DNA of 5,103 nucleotides from DATARH01 sp036273175 (GTDB lineage: Bacteria > Pseudomonadota > Alphaproteobacteria > ATCC43930 > CGMCC-115725). Below the pieces are notes generated by a model. The model ran no database searches. It was not told the DNA's origin and saw only the letters and a program-made list of their open reading frames with translations. This document shows, piece after piece, positions 1 to 5,103 of the stretch. The first letter of the stretch is position 1, and every line of letters starts with the position of its first letter. The position numbers and the translations under genes were made by a program. Location of the stretch: positions 1 to 5,103 of the forward strand of contig DASUIE010000130.1 in assembly GCA_036273175.1 (NCBI GenBank), in the 5' to 3' direction.

Positions 1-244
1 GCCCGTCCAACTTCGTGTGACCAAATGGGGCAACAGCCTCGGTCTGCGGGTGCCGCGCGACGTAGCGGCGCGTGCAGGGCTCACGGAGGGAGCTCGGGTC
101 GATATCGAAGGATTCGAGGACGGTCGGATCGTGGTAACGCCGTCCCGGCGCCGGTTTACACTCGAGGAGCTCGTTGTCGGCATGACGCCGGAACGCAGCG
201 AGTTCATGGAAGATGATTGGCCGATGGGCGAAGAGCTGATCTGA
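1..244 (+). CDS. mazE: MazE-family (AbrB-fold) antitoxin, probably missing only its extreme 5' end
   Basis: This is the antitoxin of a type II toxin-antitoxin pair. By family knowledge it binds and neutralises the MazF toxin next door and represses the shared promoter, which lies outside the window. The N-terminal part carries the hallmark KWGNSLGLRVP of the MazE/SpoVT-AbrB DNA-binding fold. The C-terminal toxin-binding tail has RRRFTLEELVVGMTPE and an acidic DDWPMGEE end, the usual MazE/ChpAI pattern. A GTG at 17 could start a 75-residue protein, but the frame is open to the window edge and reads PVQLRVTKWGN, which fits MazE N-termini; base 1 is G, compatible with the last base of an NTG start just outside. 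I therefore treat it as partial. The stop TGA (242-244) overlaps the toxin ATG by one base, so translation is probably coupled. Confidence 0.88.
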   Translation, partial: PVQLRVTKWGNSLGLRVPRDVAARAGLTEGARVDIEGFEDGRIVVTPSRRRFTLEELVVGMTPERSEFMEDDWPMGEELI

Positions 245-576
245 TGGAGTTGCCCGACCGCGGCGATCTGGTCTGGATGCTATTTTCGCCGCACGCCGGC
301 AGGGAACAGGGTGGCCGCCGGCCGGGCATCGTATTGAGCCCCCGAGTATTCCATGAGCACTCCAGCCTGGCCATCGTGTGCCCAATCACGAGTCGCGAGC
401 GAGGGTGGCTGACCGAAGTAAAGCTTCCGCCGGGGTTGGCGGTATCCGGCGTGGTTCTCGTCGATAACGTGCGGAGCATGGACCGCGAAGCCCGCAAGCT
501 CGAAATTATCGGGCGGGCGCCAGACGCCGTGCTCGACGAAATCAACGCCAGGCTCGCGCCGCTGGTCGGCCTCTAA
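244..576 (+). CDS. mazF: MazF/PemK-family mRNA interferase toxin
   Basis: A 110-residue protein of the MazF/PemK/ChpA family, endoribonucleases that cut single-stranded RNA at short specific sequences and stop growth when the labile antitoxin is lost. Family motifs are in order: PDRGDLVWMLFSP (4-16), REQGGRRPGIVLSP (20-33), CPITSRERG (46-54), GVVLVDNVRSMDREARKLE (69-87), then a C-terminal helix (about 94-108). R26 in the GRRP motif and T49 in PIT align with the catalytic Arg29 and Thr52 of E. coli MazF, so the toxin looks active. Length is typical. I chose ATG 244 rather than TTG 217 because it overlaps the antitoxin stop as TGATG and gives the standard family N-terminus; the nine extra upstream residues do not look like MazF. 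There is no strong Shine-Dalgarno, consistent with coupling. The cleavage site cannot be predicted by eye. Confidence 0.93.
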   Translation: MELPDRGDLVWMLFSPHAGREQGGRRPGIVLSPRVFHEHSSLAIVCPITSRERGWLTEVKLPPGLAVSGVVLVDNVRSMDREARKLEIIGRAPDAVLDEINARLAPLVGL

Positions 577-2663
577 ACAGCATTCGCCAGCTCGATATTC
601 CCGAACTCGTCGAGCCGCGCGGTCCAGCCGGGCGGGACGAGACAGGTCGCGTCGTATTCCTCGACGATGCAAGGGCCGGGATGCGGCGCCGCTAAGGCGC
701 TGCGATTGACGACGCGCGTGTCGAGCCACCCCTGCCGCGGGCCGAAATAGGCGCGGCGGGTCGCGGCGGCGATCGCGATGTCGGGGGCGAGGCTCGCGGA
801 GGCGGCAGCGGCCGAGCGCGGCCGGTCGGGGATGCCGGTGCCGATCACTTCGAGGCTCACCAGCTCGACCGGCTCCTCGACGCCGGCCCGGTGGCCGTAG
901 GTGCGCTCATGTTCGGCGCCGAAATCGGCTTCGAGCGCGGCGAGCGCCGCGGCGTCAACCGGGCCGTCGGCCATCGGCACGCGCAGCTCGAAGGATTGGC
1001 CCTGGTAGTGCAGGCTGGCGGCGCGGCGGATGCGGACGCGGCCGGCGGCGAACCCGTCCTCGCCGAGCCGCGCCCGCGCCTCGCCTTCGAGCGCGTCGAG
1101 CACCGCGGCGATATCGGCGGGGTCGGCCATCCGCAACAGCCGCTTTCGGGTCTGCGTGAAATAGTATTCGAGGTCGGCGTAAAGCAGCCCGAACGACGAG
1201 AACACGCCGGCGGAGGGCGGCACCAAAACCCGCCCGATGCCCATTTCCGCCGCCATCCCGGCCGCGAAAAGCGGCCCGTTGCCGCCGAAGCCGACCAGCG
1301 CGTATTCGCGCGGGTCGCGGCCGCGCTCGCTCGACACCGCCTTCAGCGCGCGGATCATGTTCGAGGCCGCGATCAGATGCGCGCCGTGCGCCGCCGCCTC
1401 GACGCTCATGCCGAGCGGCCGGGCGATCCTGTTCTCGATCGCCGCCCGCGACTTCGCCGCGTCGATCTTGAGCGCGCCGCCGACCAGATGGGTCGGGTTG
1501 AGGTAGCCGAGGACAAGGTTGGCGTCGGTCACGGTCGGCTCGGCGCCGCCCTGGCCGTAGCAGACCGGCCCCGGCACCGCGCCGGCGCTCATCGGCCCGA
1601 CCTGCAACGCGCCGCCGGCGTCGATCCACAGGATCGAGCCGCCGCCTGCTCCCACCTCGGCGAGGTCGATCGCCGGCACCTTCAGCGAATACCCGGCGCC
1701 CGACAGGAGGCGCGAGCCGAGCACGATGCCGGCGCCGACCTGGTACTCGGTCGCGCGGGTGACCTCGCCATTTTCGATCAGCGAGGCCTTGGCCGTGGTG
1801 CCGCCCATGTCGAACGAGATCGCCTTGCCCACCCCGATCCGCCGCGCCAGCGCACGCACCCCGACGACGCCCGCCGCCGGCCCCGACTCGATGATGTGCA
1901 TCGGCGTCACCGCCGCCGCCTTGGCCGTGGTGAGCCCGCCATTCGACTGCATCAGGAGCAGCGGCGCGTCGATGCCGATGCGCTCGGCCTCGGCGATGAG
2001 CCGCGTCAGGTAGCGCTCGACGATCGGGCGGACATAGGCGTTGATGACCGTCGTCGAGCTGCGCTCGTACTCGTTGATGACCGGCAGCACCTCGGCGCTG
2101 ATGCAGAGGGTGAGGCCGGGCGCGATCGCGGCGACGATCTCCTTGACCCGCTGCTCATGGACCGGGTTCTGGTACGAGTGCAGCAGGCACACGGCCGCCG
2201 CCTCGACCCCCTCCGCCACGAGAAACCGCGCCGCCCGCTCGACGCTCGCCTCGTCGAGCGGCCGGTCGATCCGCCCTTGCGCGTCGATCCGCTCGTCGAC
2301 CTCGACCCGAAGCCGCCGCTCGACCAGCGGTACGGGCTTCGTCCACGACATGTCGTAGAGGCGCGGCATGCGCAGGTTGCGGATTTCCAGCACGTCGCGG
2401 AACCCGCGCGTCGTGATGAGGCCGGTCTTCGCCCCCTTGTGCTCGAGGATCGCGTTGGAGGCGACGGTCGTGCCATGCAGCAGCTCGACGATGCGGGCGT
2501 CGCCGATTTCGCCAAGGAGGCCAGCGAGCCCATCGACGATGGCCCGCGCGTAGTCGTCGACGGTGGAAGACACCTTGCGGGTGTACCGCTCCCCGCCCTC
2601 GCCGAGCACGACGATGTCGGTAAAGGTGCCGCCGATATCGACGCCGACGCGGAATTGGGGCAT
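573..2663 (-). CDS. hyuA: Hydantoinase/oxoprolinase family protein, HyuA-type ATP-binding subunit
   Basis: A 696-residue HyuA-type subunit, cytoplasmic. In this family it binds ATP and works with HyuB to open cyclic amides such as N-methylhydantoin or 5-oxoproline; acetone carboxylase beta subunits are relatives. The N-terminal domain (about 4-185) has the ASKHA phosphate loop DIGGTFTD (9-16) and HGTTVASNAILE (63-74). The central hydantoinase_A domain (about 200-495) has INEYERSSTTVINAYV (196-211), LLMQSNGG (236-243), ESGPAAGVVG (259-268), the second phosphate motif SFDMGGTTAK (283-292), EVGAGGGSI (336-344), PTVTDANLVLGYL (376-388) and GFGGNGPL (458-465). A C-terminal domain follows to the end, with YQGQSFEL (553-560) and EEYDATCLVPPGW (668-680). 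No key motif is missing and the length is normal. ATG 2663 lies 3 nt after the hyuB stop without a clear Shine-Dalgarno, suggesting translational coupling. The substrate is not resolvable. Confidence 0.93.
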   Translation of the reverse strand: MPQFRVGVDIGGTFTDIVVLGEGGERYTRKVSSTVDDYARAIVDGLAGLLGEIGDARIVELLHGTTVASNAILEHKGAKTGLITTRGFRDVLEIRNLRMPRLYDMSWTKPVPLVERRLRVEVDERIDAQGRIDRPLDEASVERAARFLVAEGVEAAAVCLLHSYQNPVHEQRVKEIVAAIAPGLTLCISAEVLPVINEYERSSTTVINAYVRPIVERYLTRLIAEAERIGIDAPLLLMQSNGGLTTAKAAAVTPMHIIESGPAAGVVGVRALARRIGVGKAISFDMGGTTAKASLIENGEVTRATEYQVGAGIVLGSRLLSGAGYSLKVPAIDLAEVGAGGGSILWIDAGGALQVGPMSAGAVPGPVCYGQGGAEPTVTDANLVLGYLNPTHLVGGALKIDAAKSRAAIENRIARPLGMSVEAAAHGAHLIAASNMIRALKAVSSERGRDPREYALVGFGGNGPLFAAGMAAEMGIGRVLVPPSAGVFSSFGLLYADLEYYFTQTRKRLLRMADPADIAAVLDALEGEARARLGEDGFAAGRVRIRRAASLHYQGQSFELRVPMADGPVDAAALAALEADFGAEHERTYGHRAGVEEPVELVSLEVIGTGIPDRPRSAAAASASLAPDIAIAAATRRAYFGPRQGWLDTRVVNRSALAAPHPGPCIVEEYDATCLVPPGWTARLDEFGNIELANAV

Positions 2664-2666
2664 GCG

Positions 2667-4451
2667 CTACTCGGCGGCCAGTCTGTCGCCGTAGCTGTAA
2701 ACCGGCACCTCGGCCCAGCTCCGCGCCTTGCGCATCTCTCGCCGCAGCTCGGCGGTCGCGGCCTCGTCCACTTTCCCCTCGGCGATCGCCACCCCATAAT
2801 CCTCCCGCGCCGCGCGTTCGCTGACGAAATCGTTGCGGACGTCCTTCAGCACGAGGGCGGGGTCGCGGTCGAGCGGGTCGCCCCACCCGCCGGCGCCGGC
2901 GACTTCGTGGCGGAACAAATCGCCCTGCTTCATCGTCATCGTCAGCTTCGAGGGCAGCGGGGCCGGGTCGCGGTCGGGGTTCAGGTAGTTCATCGACGGA
3001 CGGCCCGCGCCGCCGCCGTAGAGCCCGAACGGGCGGAAATCGCGCCGGTCCGAGCGCACCTGGAGGATCGCCTCCTCCGCCAAAAGCTTATATTCGCGGC
3101 GGAACGGCGCGCCGCCGCGAAACTTGCCGGGGCCCATCGCGTCCTGGATGAACTCGTAGGCGGTAATTTGCAGCGGCTGCTCGGTCTCGGTCACCTCGAT
3201 CGGCTGCGAGGCCATGTTGGCGTAGATATGCGAGTTGCCGTCGAGCCCGTCCGCATAGGGCCGGGCGCCCCAGGCGCAGCAGGTAAAATCCACATAGATG
3301 AACGGGTTGCGGCGGCTGTCGTAACCTCCGATGGAAACTCCGGTATTGCCGCCGTCCGACGCGGCGAAGACCTCATCGGGCAGCATCTTGGCGAGCGCGC
3401 CGAACATGCAGTCGACCATGCGAAACCCGGTGAGGCCGCGCGCCGCGCAGGCCGCCGGCAGCACCCCATGGGCGATCGTCCCGGCCGGCGCGGTCACCGT
3501 GATCGCGCGGAAGACTCCCTCATTGGTCGGGATGTTCTGCGGCAGGATCGAACGAATGCCGCAGTAACTCGCTGATTTCGTGTAGGAAAGCGTGTTGTTG
3601 ATCGCACCCTTGACCTGCGGCGACGAGCCGGTCCAGTCGGCGTGGATCGTGTCACCCTTCTTGGTGATCGTGACTTTGAGCGGAATCGGCCGGCCGACAT
3701 CGACCCCGTCGTCGTCGATATGGTCGAGAAAATCGTAGACGCCGTCGGGAAGCTCGCGGATCGCGGCGCGGGTCATCCGCTCGGCATAATCGACCAGCTC
3801 GGTCATGTATTCCGGGAGCCGCGCGCCGTAACGCGTTGACAAATCGATCATCGCCTGTTCGGCAATGTGGCAGGCGGCGAGCTGGGCGCGCAGGTCGCCA
3901 AACACCTTCACGGGCACCCGCACATTGGTCTCGATCAACGCGAACAGCGTCTCGTTGCGCTCGCCGCTCGCGTAGAGCTTGAGCGGCGGGATGCGCAGCC
4001 CCTCCTGGTAGATCTCGGTCGAATCCGACGCGTTGGAGCCGGGGACGCGACCGCCGACATCGGTGTGGTGGCACACGGTGCCGGCCCAGGCGATCGGCGC
4101 GTCGCCCGCATTCTCGCTTTTGCCGAAGATCGGCTTGAACACAAACACGTCGGGCAGATGCATCCCGCCGCGGAACGGATCGTTGAGGATGAAGACATCG
4201 CCCGGATCGATGCCGCCGGCGAAGCTTTCCTTGACCGAGGCGATCGCCGTCGGCATCGACCCGAGATGGCCCGGCAGCGTCAGCCCCTGCGCGACGAGGA
4301 CGCCGTCGCCGTCGAACAGCGCCGTCGAATAATCCATGTTGTCCTTGAGCACGCCCGAATAGGTCGTGCGGAACACGGTCAACGCCATCTCGTCGGCGAT
4401 CCCGAACAGCGCGTTCTTGAACAGCTCGAATTCGACCGGATCGCTGATCAT
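2667..4451 (-). CDS. hyuB: Hydantoinase B/oxoprolinase family protein, HyuB-type subunit
   Basis: A 594-residue HyuB-type subunit, the partner of the HyuA protein encoded 3 nt downstream. In N-methylhydantoinase and 5-oxoprolinase the two halves form one ATP-dependent amidohydrolase; eukaryotic and some bacterial oxoprolinases carry both in one chain. One hydantoinase_B domain covers about residues 3-530. Motifs: VFRTTYSGVLKDNMDYS (26-42), LNDPFRGGMHLPDV (89-102), HHTDVGGRVPGS (128-139, His/Asp probably metal- or substrate-related), QEGLRIPPLKL (149-159), DWTGSSPQVKGAINN (272-286), RGGAPFRREY (445-454) and FGLYGGGAGRPS (475-486). The tail GGWGDPLDRDP (521-531) then DVRNDFVSERAAREDYGV (537-554) is the usual family C-terminus. 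Start ATG 4451 has GAGG eight bases upstream and gives the expected N-terminus. It is the first gene of the operon; HyuB before HyuA is one of two orders seen in this family. The substrate is unknown. Confidence 0.93.
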   Translation of the reverse strand: MISDPVEFELFKNALFGIADEMALTVFRTTYSGVLKDNMDYSTALFDGDGVLVAQGLTLPGHLGSMPTAIASVKESFAGGIDPGDVFILNDPFRGGMHLPDVFVFKPIFGKSENAGDAPIAWAGTVCHHTDVGGRVPGSNASDSTEIYQEGLRIPPLKLYASGERNETLFALIETNVRVPVKVFGDLRAQLAACHIAEQAMIDLSTRYGARLPEYMTELVDYAERMTRAAIRELPDGVYDFLDHIDDDGVDVGRPIPLKVTITKKGDTIHADWTGSSPQVKGAINNTLSYTKSASYCGIRSILPQNIPTNEGVFRAITVTAPAGTIAHGVLPAACAARGLTGFRMVDCMFGALAKMLPDEVFAASDGGNTGVSIGGYDSRRNPFIYVDFTCCAWGARPYADGLDGNSHIYANMASQPIEVTETEQPLQITAYEFIQDAMGPGKFRGGAPFRREYKLLAEEAILQVRSDRRDFRPFGLYGGGAGRPSMNYLNPDRDPAPLPSKLTMTMKQGDLFRHEVAGAGGWGDPLDRDPALVLKDVRNDFVSERAAREDYGVAIAEGKVDEAATAELRREMRKARSWAEVPVYSYGDRLAAE

Positions 4452-4459
4452 TTGTGCCG

Positions 4460-4463
4460 CCTC
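4460..4463 (-). promoter_or_regulatory. Ribosome binding site of hyuB
   Basis: Read on the - strand, GAGG lies 8 nt before ATG 4451 within GCGAGGCGGCACAA. It is the only Shine-Dalgarno-like sequence close to this start and supports ATG 4451 as the beginning of hyuB. I found no convincing -35/-10 pair for hyuBA on the - strand between 4452 and about 4600; the best matches were poor, so its promoter remains unplaced. Confidence 0.5.
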
Positions 4464-4513
4464 GCACCAAGCCGGGGCGAGGATGACGCATCCGCGGCGC
4501 CGCGTCTCCCTTG

Positions 4514-4542
4514 TAGAAACGTCATGGCAGCCATGCTATTCT
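4514..4542 (+). promoter_or_regulatory. Candidate sigma-70-type promoter for the leader ORF and transporter gene
   Basis: A -35-like TAGAAA (4514-4519, four of six matches to TTGACA) and a -10-like TATTCT (4537-4542, four of six to TATAAT) are separated by exactly 17 nt. The -10 is preceded by TGC, the extended -10 arrangement. The stretch is an A/T-richer island in otherwise very GC-rich DNA. Transcription would begin near 4548-4550, leaving about 50 nt before the small ORF at 4598. The promoter is predicted by eye only. Confidence 0.4.
4523..4535. promoter_or_regulatory. Small dyad CATGG-CAG-CCATG, possible operator
   Basis: This is a perfect 5+5 inverted repeat around a 3-nt centre, lying entirely within the 17-nt spacer of the predicted promoter. 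A regulator bound there would interfere with polymerase, and being in a divergent intergenic region it could also affect hyuBA. The dyad is short and its flanks are not symmetric, so chance is a real alternative. No regulator gene is present in the window. Confidence 0.22.
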
Positions 4543-4597
4543 GATAGGGCACGCAAGACGGAAAATCCGCGGTTGGCGTGGGGACAGAGAGGCGGAA

Positions 4598-4678
4598 ATG
4601 ACGCGACTGGTCGGACGGCCGTGGCCTCGGACTGCCGTATCCGCGGCGTTGGCGGGAATCATCCTCGGACTTTATTGA
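4598..4678 (+). CDS. Candidate 26-aa leader or small membrane peptide upstream of the transporter gene
   Basis: This ORF has ATG at 4598, TGA at 4676-4678, and a good Shine-Dalgarno: GAGAGG at 4587-4592, five bases before the ATG. The peptide begins MTRLVGRPWPR, basic with a Pro-Trp-Pro, and continues into the uncharged, largely hydrophobic TAVSAALAGIILGLY, long enough for a short membrane segment or a signal-like helix. It has no run of a single amino acid of the kind seen in classic amino-acid attenuators. The stop lies five bases before a perfect palindrome, so a ribosome at the stop codon would cover the first arm. That placement suggests a regulatory leader peptide, though a small membrane protein with its own terminator is also possible. 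I do not recognise a family. Evidence of translation is limited to the ribosome binding site and layout. Confidence 0.45.
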   Translation: MTRLVGRPWPRTAVSAALAGIILGLY

Positions 4679-4683
4679 GCTGC

Positions 4684-4712
4684 CGGTCCCGTCCCATGGG
4701 ACGGGACCGTTT
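4684..4712 (+). terminator. Perfect 26-nt palindrome followed by TTT: terminator or attenuator hairpin
   Basis: The arms CGGTCCCGTCC (4684-4694) and GGACGGGACCG (4699-4709) are exact reverse complements with a CATG loop, giving an 11-bp stem with nine G-C pairs; counted as DNA, 4684-4709 is palindromic throughout. It is followed by TTT (4710-4712) and then G, a short U-tract for an intrinsic terminator. On the opposite strand the hairpin is followed by GGCAGC, so if it terminates it does so for + strand transcripts. It lies between the small ORF and the solute-binding-protein gene, 93 nt before that gene's ATG, so full termination would cut off the transporter. Partial termination, attenuation, or an mRNA-stabilising 3' end are the likely roles. 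A protein-binding site is the alternative. Confidence 0.6.
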
Positions 4713-4802
4713 GTCGCGCTGTCGGCCCGCCCGCGCGCCAAGCGGCGGAAACGGCGACGTGCGCCCCGATCGCGGCGCCGCAACACATAAAGGAGCAGGG
4801 AG
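4713..4802 (+). promoter_or_regulatory. Leader segment before the solute-binding protein, with its ribosome binding site
   Basis: This stretch follows the hairpin and is mostly very GC-rich with no convincing ORF of its own. It ends in a purine-rich AAAGGAGCAGGGAG. AGGAG at 4791-4795, seven bases before ATG 4803, is a strong Shine-Dalgarno and fixes that start. A 10-nt GCGGCGCCGC self-complementary sequence (4772-4781) lies shortly upstream and might fold, but this string recurs elsewhere in the window (for example 4494-4503) and is probably compositional. No second promoter was evident. Confidence 0.55.
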
Positions 4803-5103
4803 ATGAAGCGGTTTTCTGGAACGCTTTTGGTTGCCGGCCTGGCAGTCGTCGCTTCCGCCGGCTCCAGCCCCGCCGAAAATAGCGGGAAAATCATGCATAT
4901 CGGCCATTTCACCAGCCCTGCGAGCATGTCGATGCTCGAAGAGTCGACGGTGGCGGTCAACCGGCCGATGTCGGCGGTGTTCAACAATCTCGTCATGTTC
5001 AAGCAGGACGAGCTGCAGAACACGCCCGAGGGGATCGTACCCGAGCTCGCGACCAGCTGGAGCTGGGACGAGGACGGCAAGACCCTGACGTTTCCGCTGC
5101 GCA
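4803..5103 (+). CDS. ABC transporter substrate-binding protein, family 5 (peptide/nickel type), N-terminal part
   Basis: The first 100 codons of an exported solute-binding protein; the rest lies beyond the window. By family knowledge such proteins (DppA, OppA, NikA relatives, about 500-550 aa) capture peptides, opines, metals or other small solutes in the periplasm and pass them to an ABC permease. Residues 1-24 form a Sec signal peptide: MKR, a hydrophobic stretch TLLVAGLAVVASAG (7-20), and likely cleavage after ASA (17-19) or SPA (22-24). No lipobox cysteine is seen, so a soluble periplasmic protein is expected. The mature part shows the family pattern in NRPMSAVFNNLVMFKQDE and IVPELATSWSWDEDGKTLTF, close to the common PxLAxSWxxxxDGxTxxFxLR signature. 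It has a strong Shine-Dalgarno (AGGAG, 4791-4795) and is divergent from hyuBA, so the ligand may be the hydantoinase substrate; that link is inference. Confidence 0.85.
   Translation, partial: MKRFSGTLLVAGLAVVASAGSSPAENSGKIMHIGHFTSPASMSMLEESTVAVNRPMSAVFNNLVMFKQDELQNTPEGIVPELATSWSWDEDGKTLTFPLR

Noticed and set aside
280..729. A 149-codon - strand open frame overlapping mazF and the 3' end of hyuA.
   Set aside because: It is Arg-rich, without motifs, and lies over two genes with clear family signatures.
2006..2886. Two overlapping - strand open frames (2006-2797 and 2155-2886) across the hyuB/hyuA junction.
   Set aside because: They are out-of-frame shadows of hyuA and hyuB, with Arg/Ser/Pro-rich low-complexity products and no motifs.
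891..3575. An 894-codon open frame on the + strand, antisense to hyuA and hyuB and crossing their junction.
   Set aside because: Its product is a monotonous Arg/Ala/Asp/His-rich sequence with no recognisable domain, it spans the boundary of two well-supported genes, and long antisense open frames are expected opposite GC-rich genes. No ribosome binding site argues for it.
3867..4544. A 225-codon + strand open frame antisense to the 5' half of hyuB.
   Set aside because: It is a shadow of hyuB with charged, repetitive composition and no recognisable fold. Its end in the intergenic region appears incidental.
4622..4636. A TGGC...TGC string resembling a sigma-54 -24/-12 promoter.
   Set aside because: The GG-to-GC spacing is 9 rather than the required 10, the -12 half is a poor match, and it lies inside the small ORF.
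4493..4781. An 11-nt direct repeat CGCGGCGCCGC at 4493-4503 and 4771-4781, bracketing the leader region.
   Set aside because: The core GCGGCGCCGC also occurs near 682-691 inside hyuA and is an expected word at this base composition. There is no sign of a mobile element or attachment site.
4696..4806. A 36-codon frame starting with the ATG at the palindrome centre and ending in a TGA that overlaps the solute-binding-protein ATG (ATGA).
   Set aside because: The overlap is the kind seen in coupled genes, but the ATG sits inside a stable hairpin, has no Shine-Dalgarno, and encodes an Arg/Gly-rich string typical of GC-rich noncoding DNA.
4448..5080. A 210-codon - strand open frame covering the intergenic region and the start of the solute-binding-protein gene.
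   Set aside because: It lies antisense to a gene with a clear signal peptide and family motifs, its product is Arg/Ser/Pro-rich, and it would overlap the hyuB start.

Overview
The window is GC-rich, tightly packed bacterial DNA with NTG starts, Shine-Dalgarno sites and short or overlapping gene junctions. It looks proteobacterial, and I would guess an alphaproteobacterium of the Rhizobiales/Rhodospirillales kind. That placement is inferred from composition and gene content; there is no rRNA or other phylogenetic marker here.

Left edge (1-576, + strand): a MazEF-type toxin-antitoxin pair. The AbrB-fold antitoxin is probably cut at its extreme N-terminus by the window edge. The MazF/PemK-family endoribonuclease follows with a 1-nt TGATG overlap. 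The toxin gene runs head-on into the next operon, and the two stop codons share four bases.

Middle (573-4451, - strand): a two-gene operon for an ATP-dependent hydantoinase/oxoprolinase-family enzyme, transcribed right to left. The HyuB-type subunit (594 aa) comes first, then after a 3-nt gap the HyuA-type subunit (696 aa). Both look full length with their family motifs intact. The substrate cannot be read from sequence; N-substituted hydantoins, 5-oxoproline and related cyclic amides are the family's known range.

Right (4452-5103): a 351-nt divergent intergenic region, then the first 100 codons of an exported solute-binding protein of the peptide/nickel ABC transporter type (SBP family 5), on the + strand and cut by the window end. 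The intergenic region has structure of its own: a plausible sigma-70-like promoter with a dyad in its spacer, a 26-codon ORF with a good Shine-Dalgarno that would encode a short basic/hydrophobic peptide, and, five bases after its stop, a perfect 26-nt palindrome followed by TTT. This resembles a translated leader with an attenuator or terminator ahead of the transporter gene, and is the least ordinary thing in the window.

Working model (inference): the divergent transporter imports an amide, peptide or cyclic ureide that the hyuBA product hydrolyses with ATP, and the leader sets how much transporter is made. The toxin-antitoxin pair is probably an unrelated neighbour.
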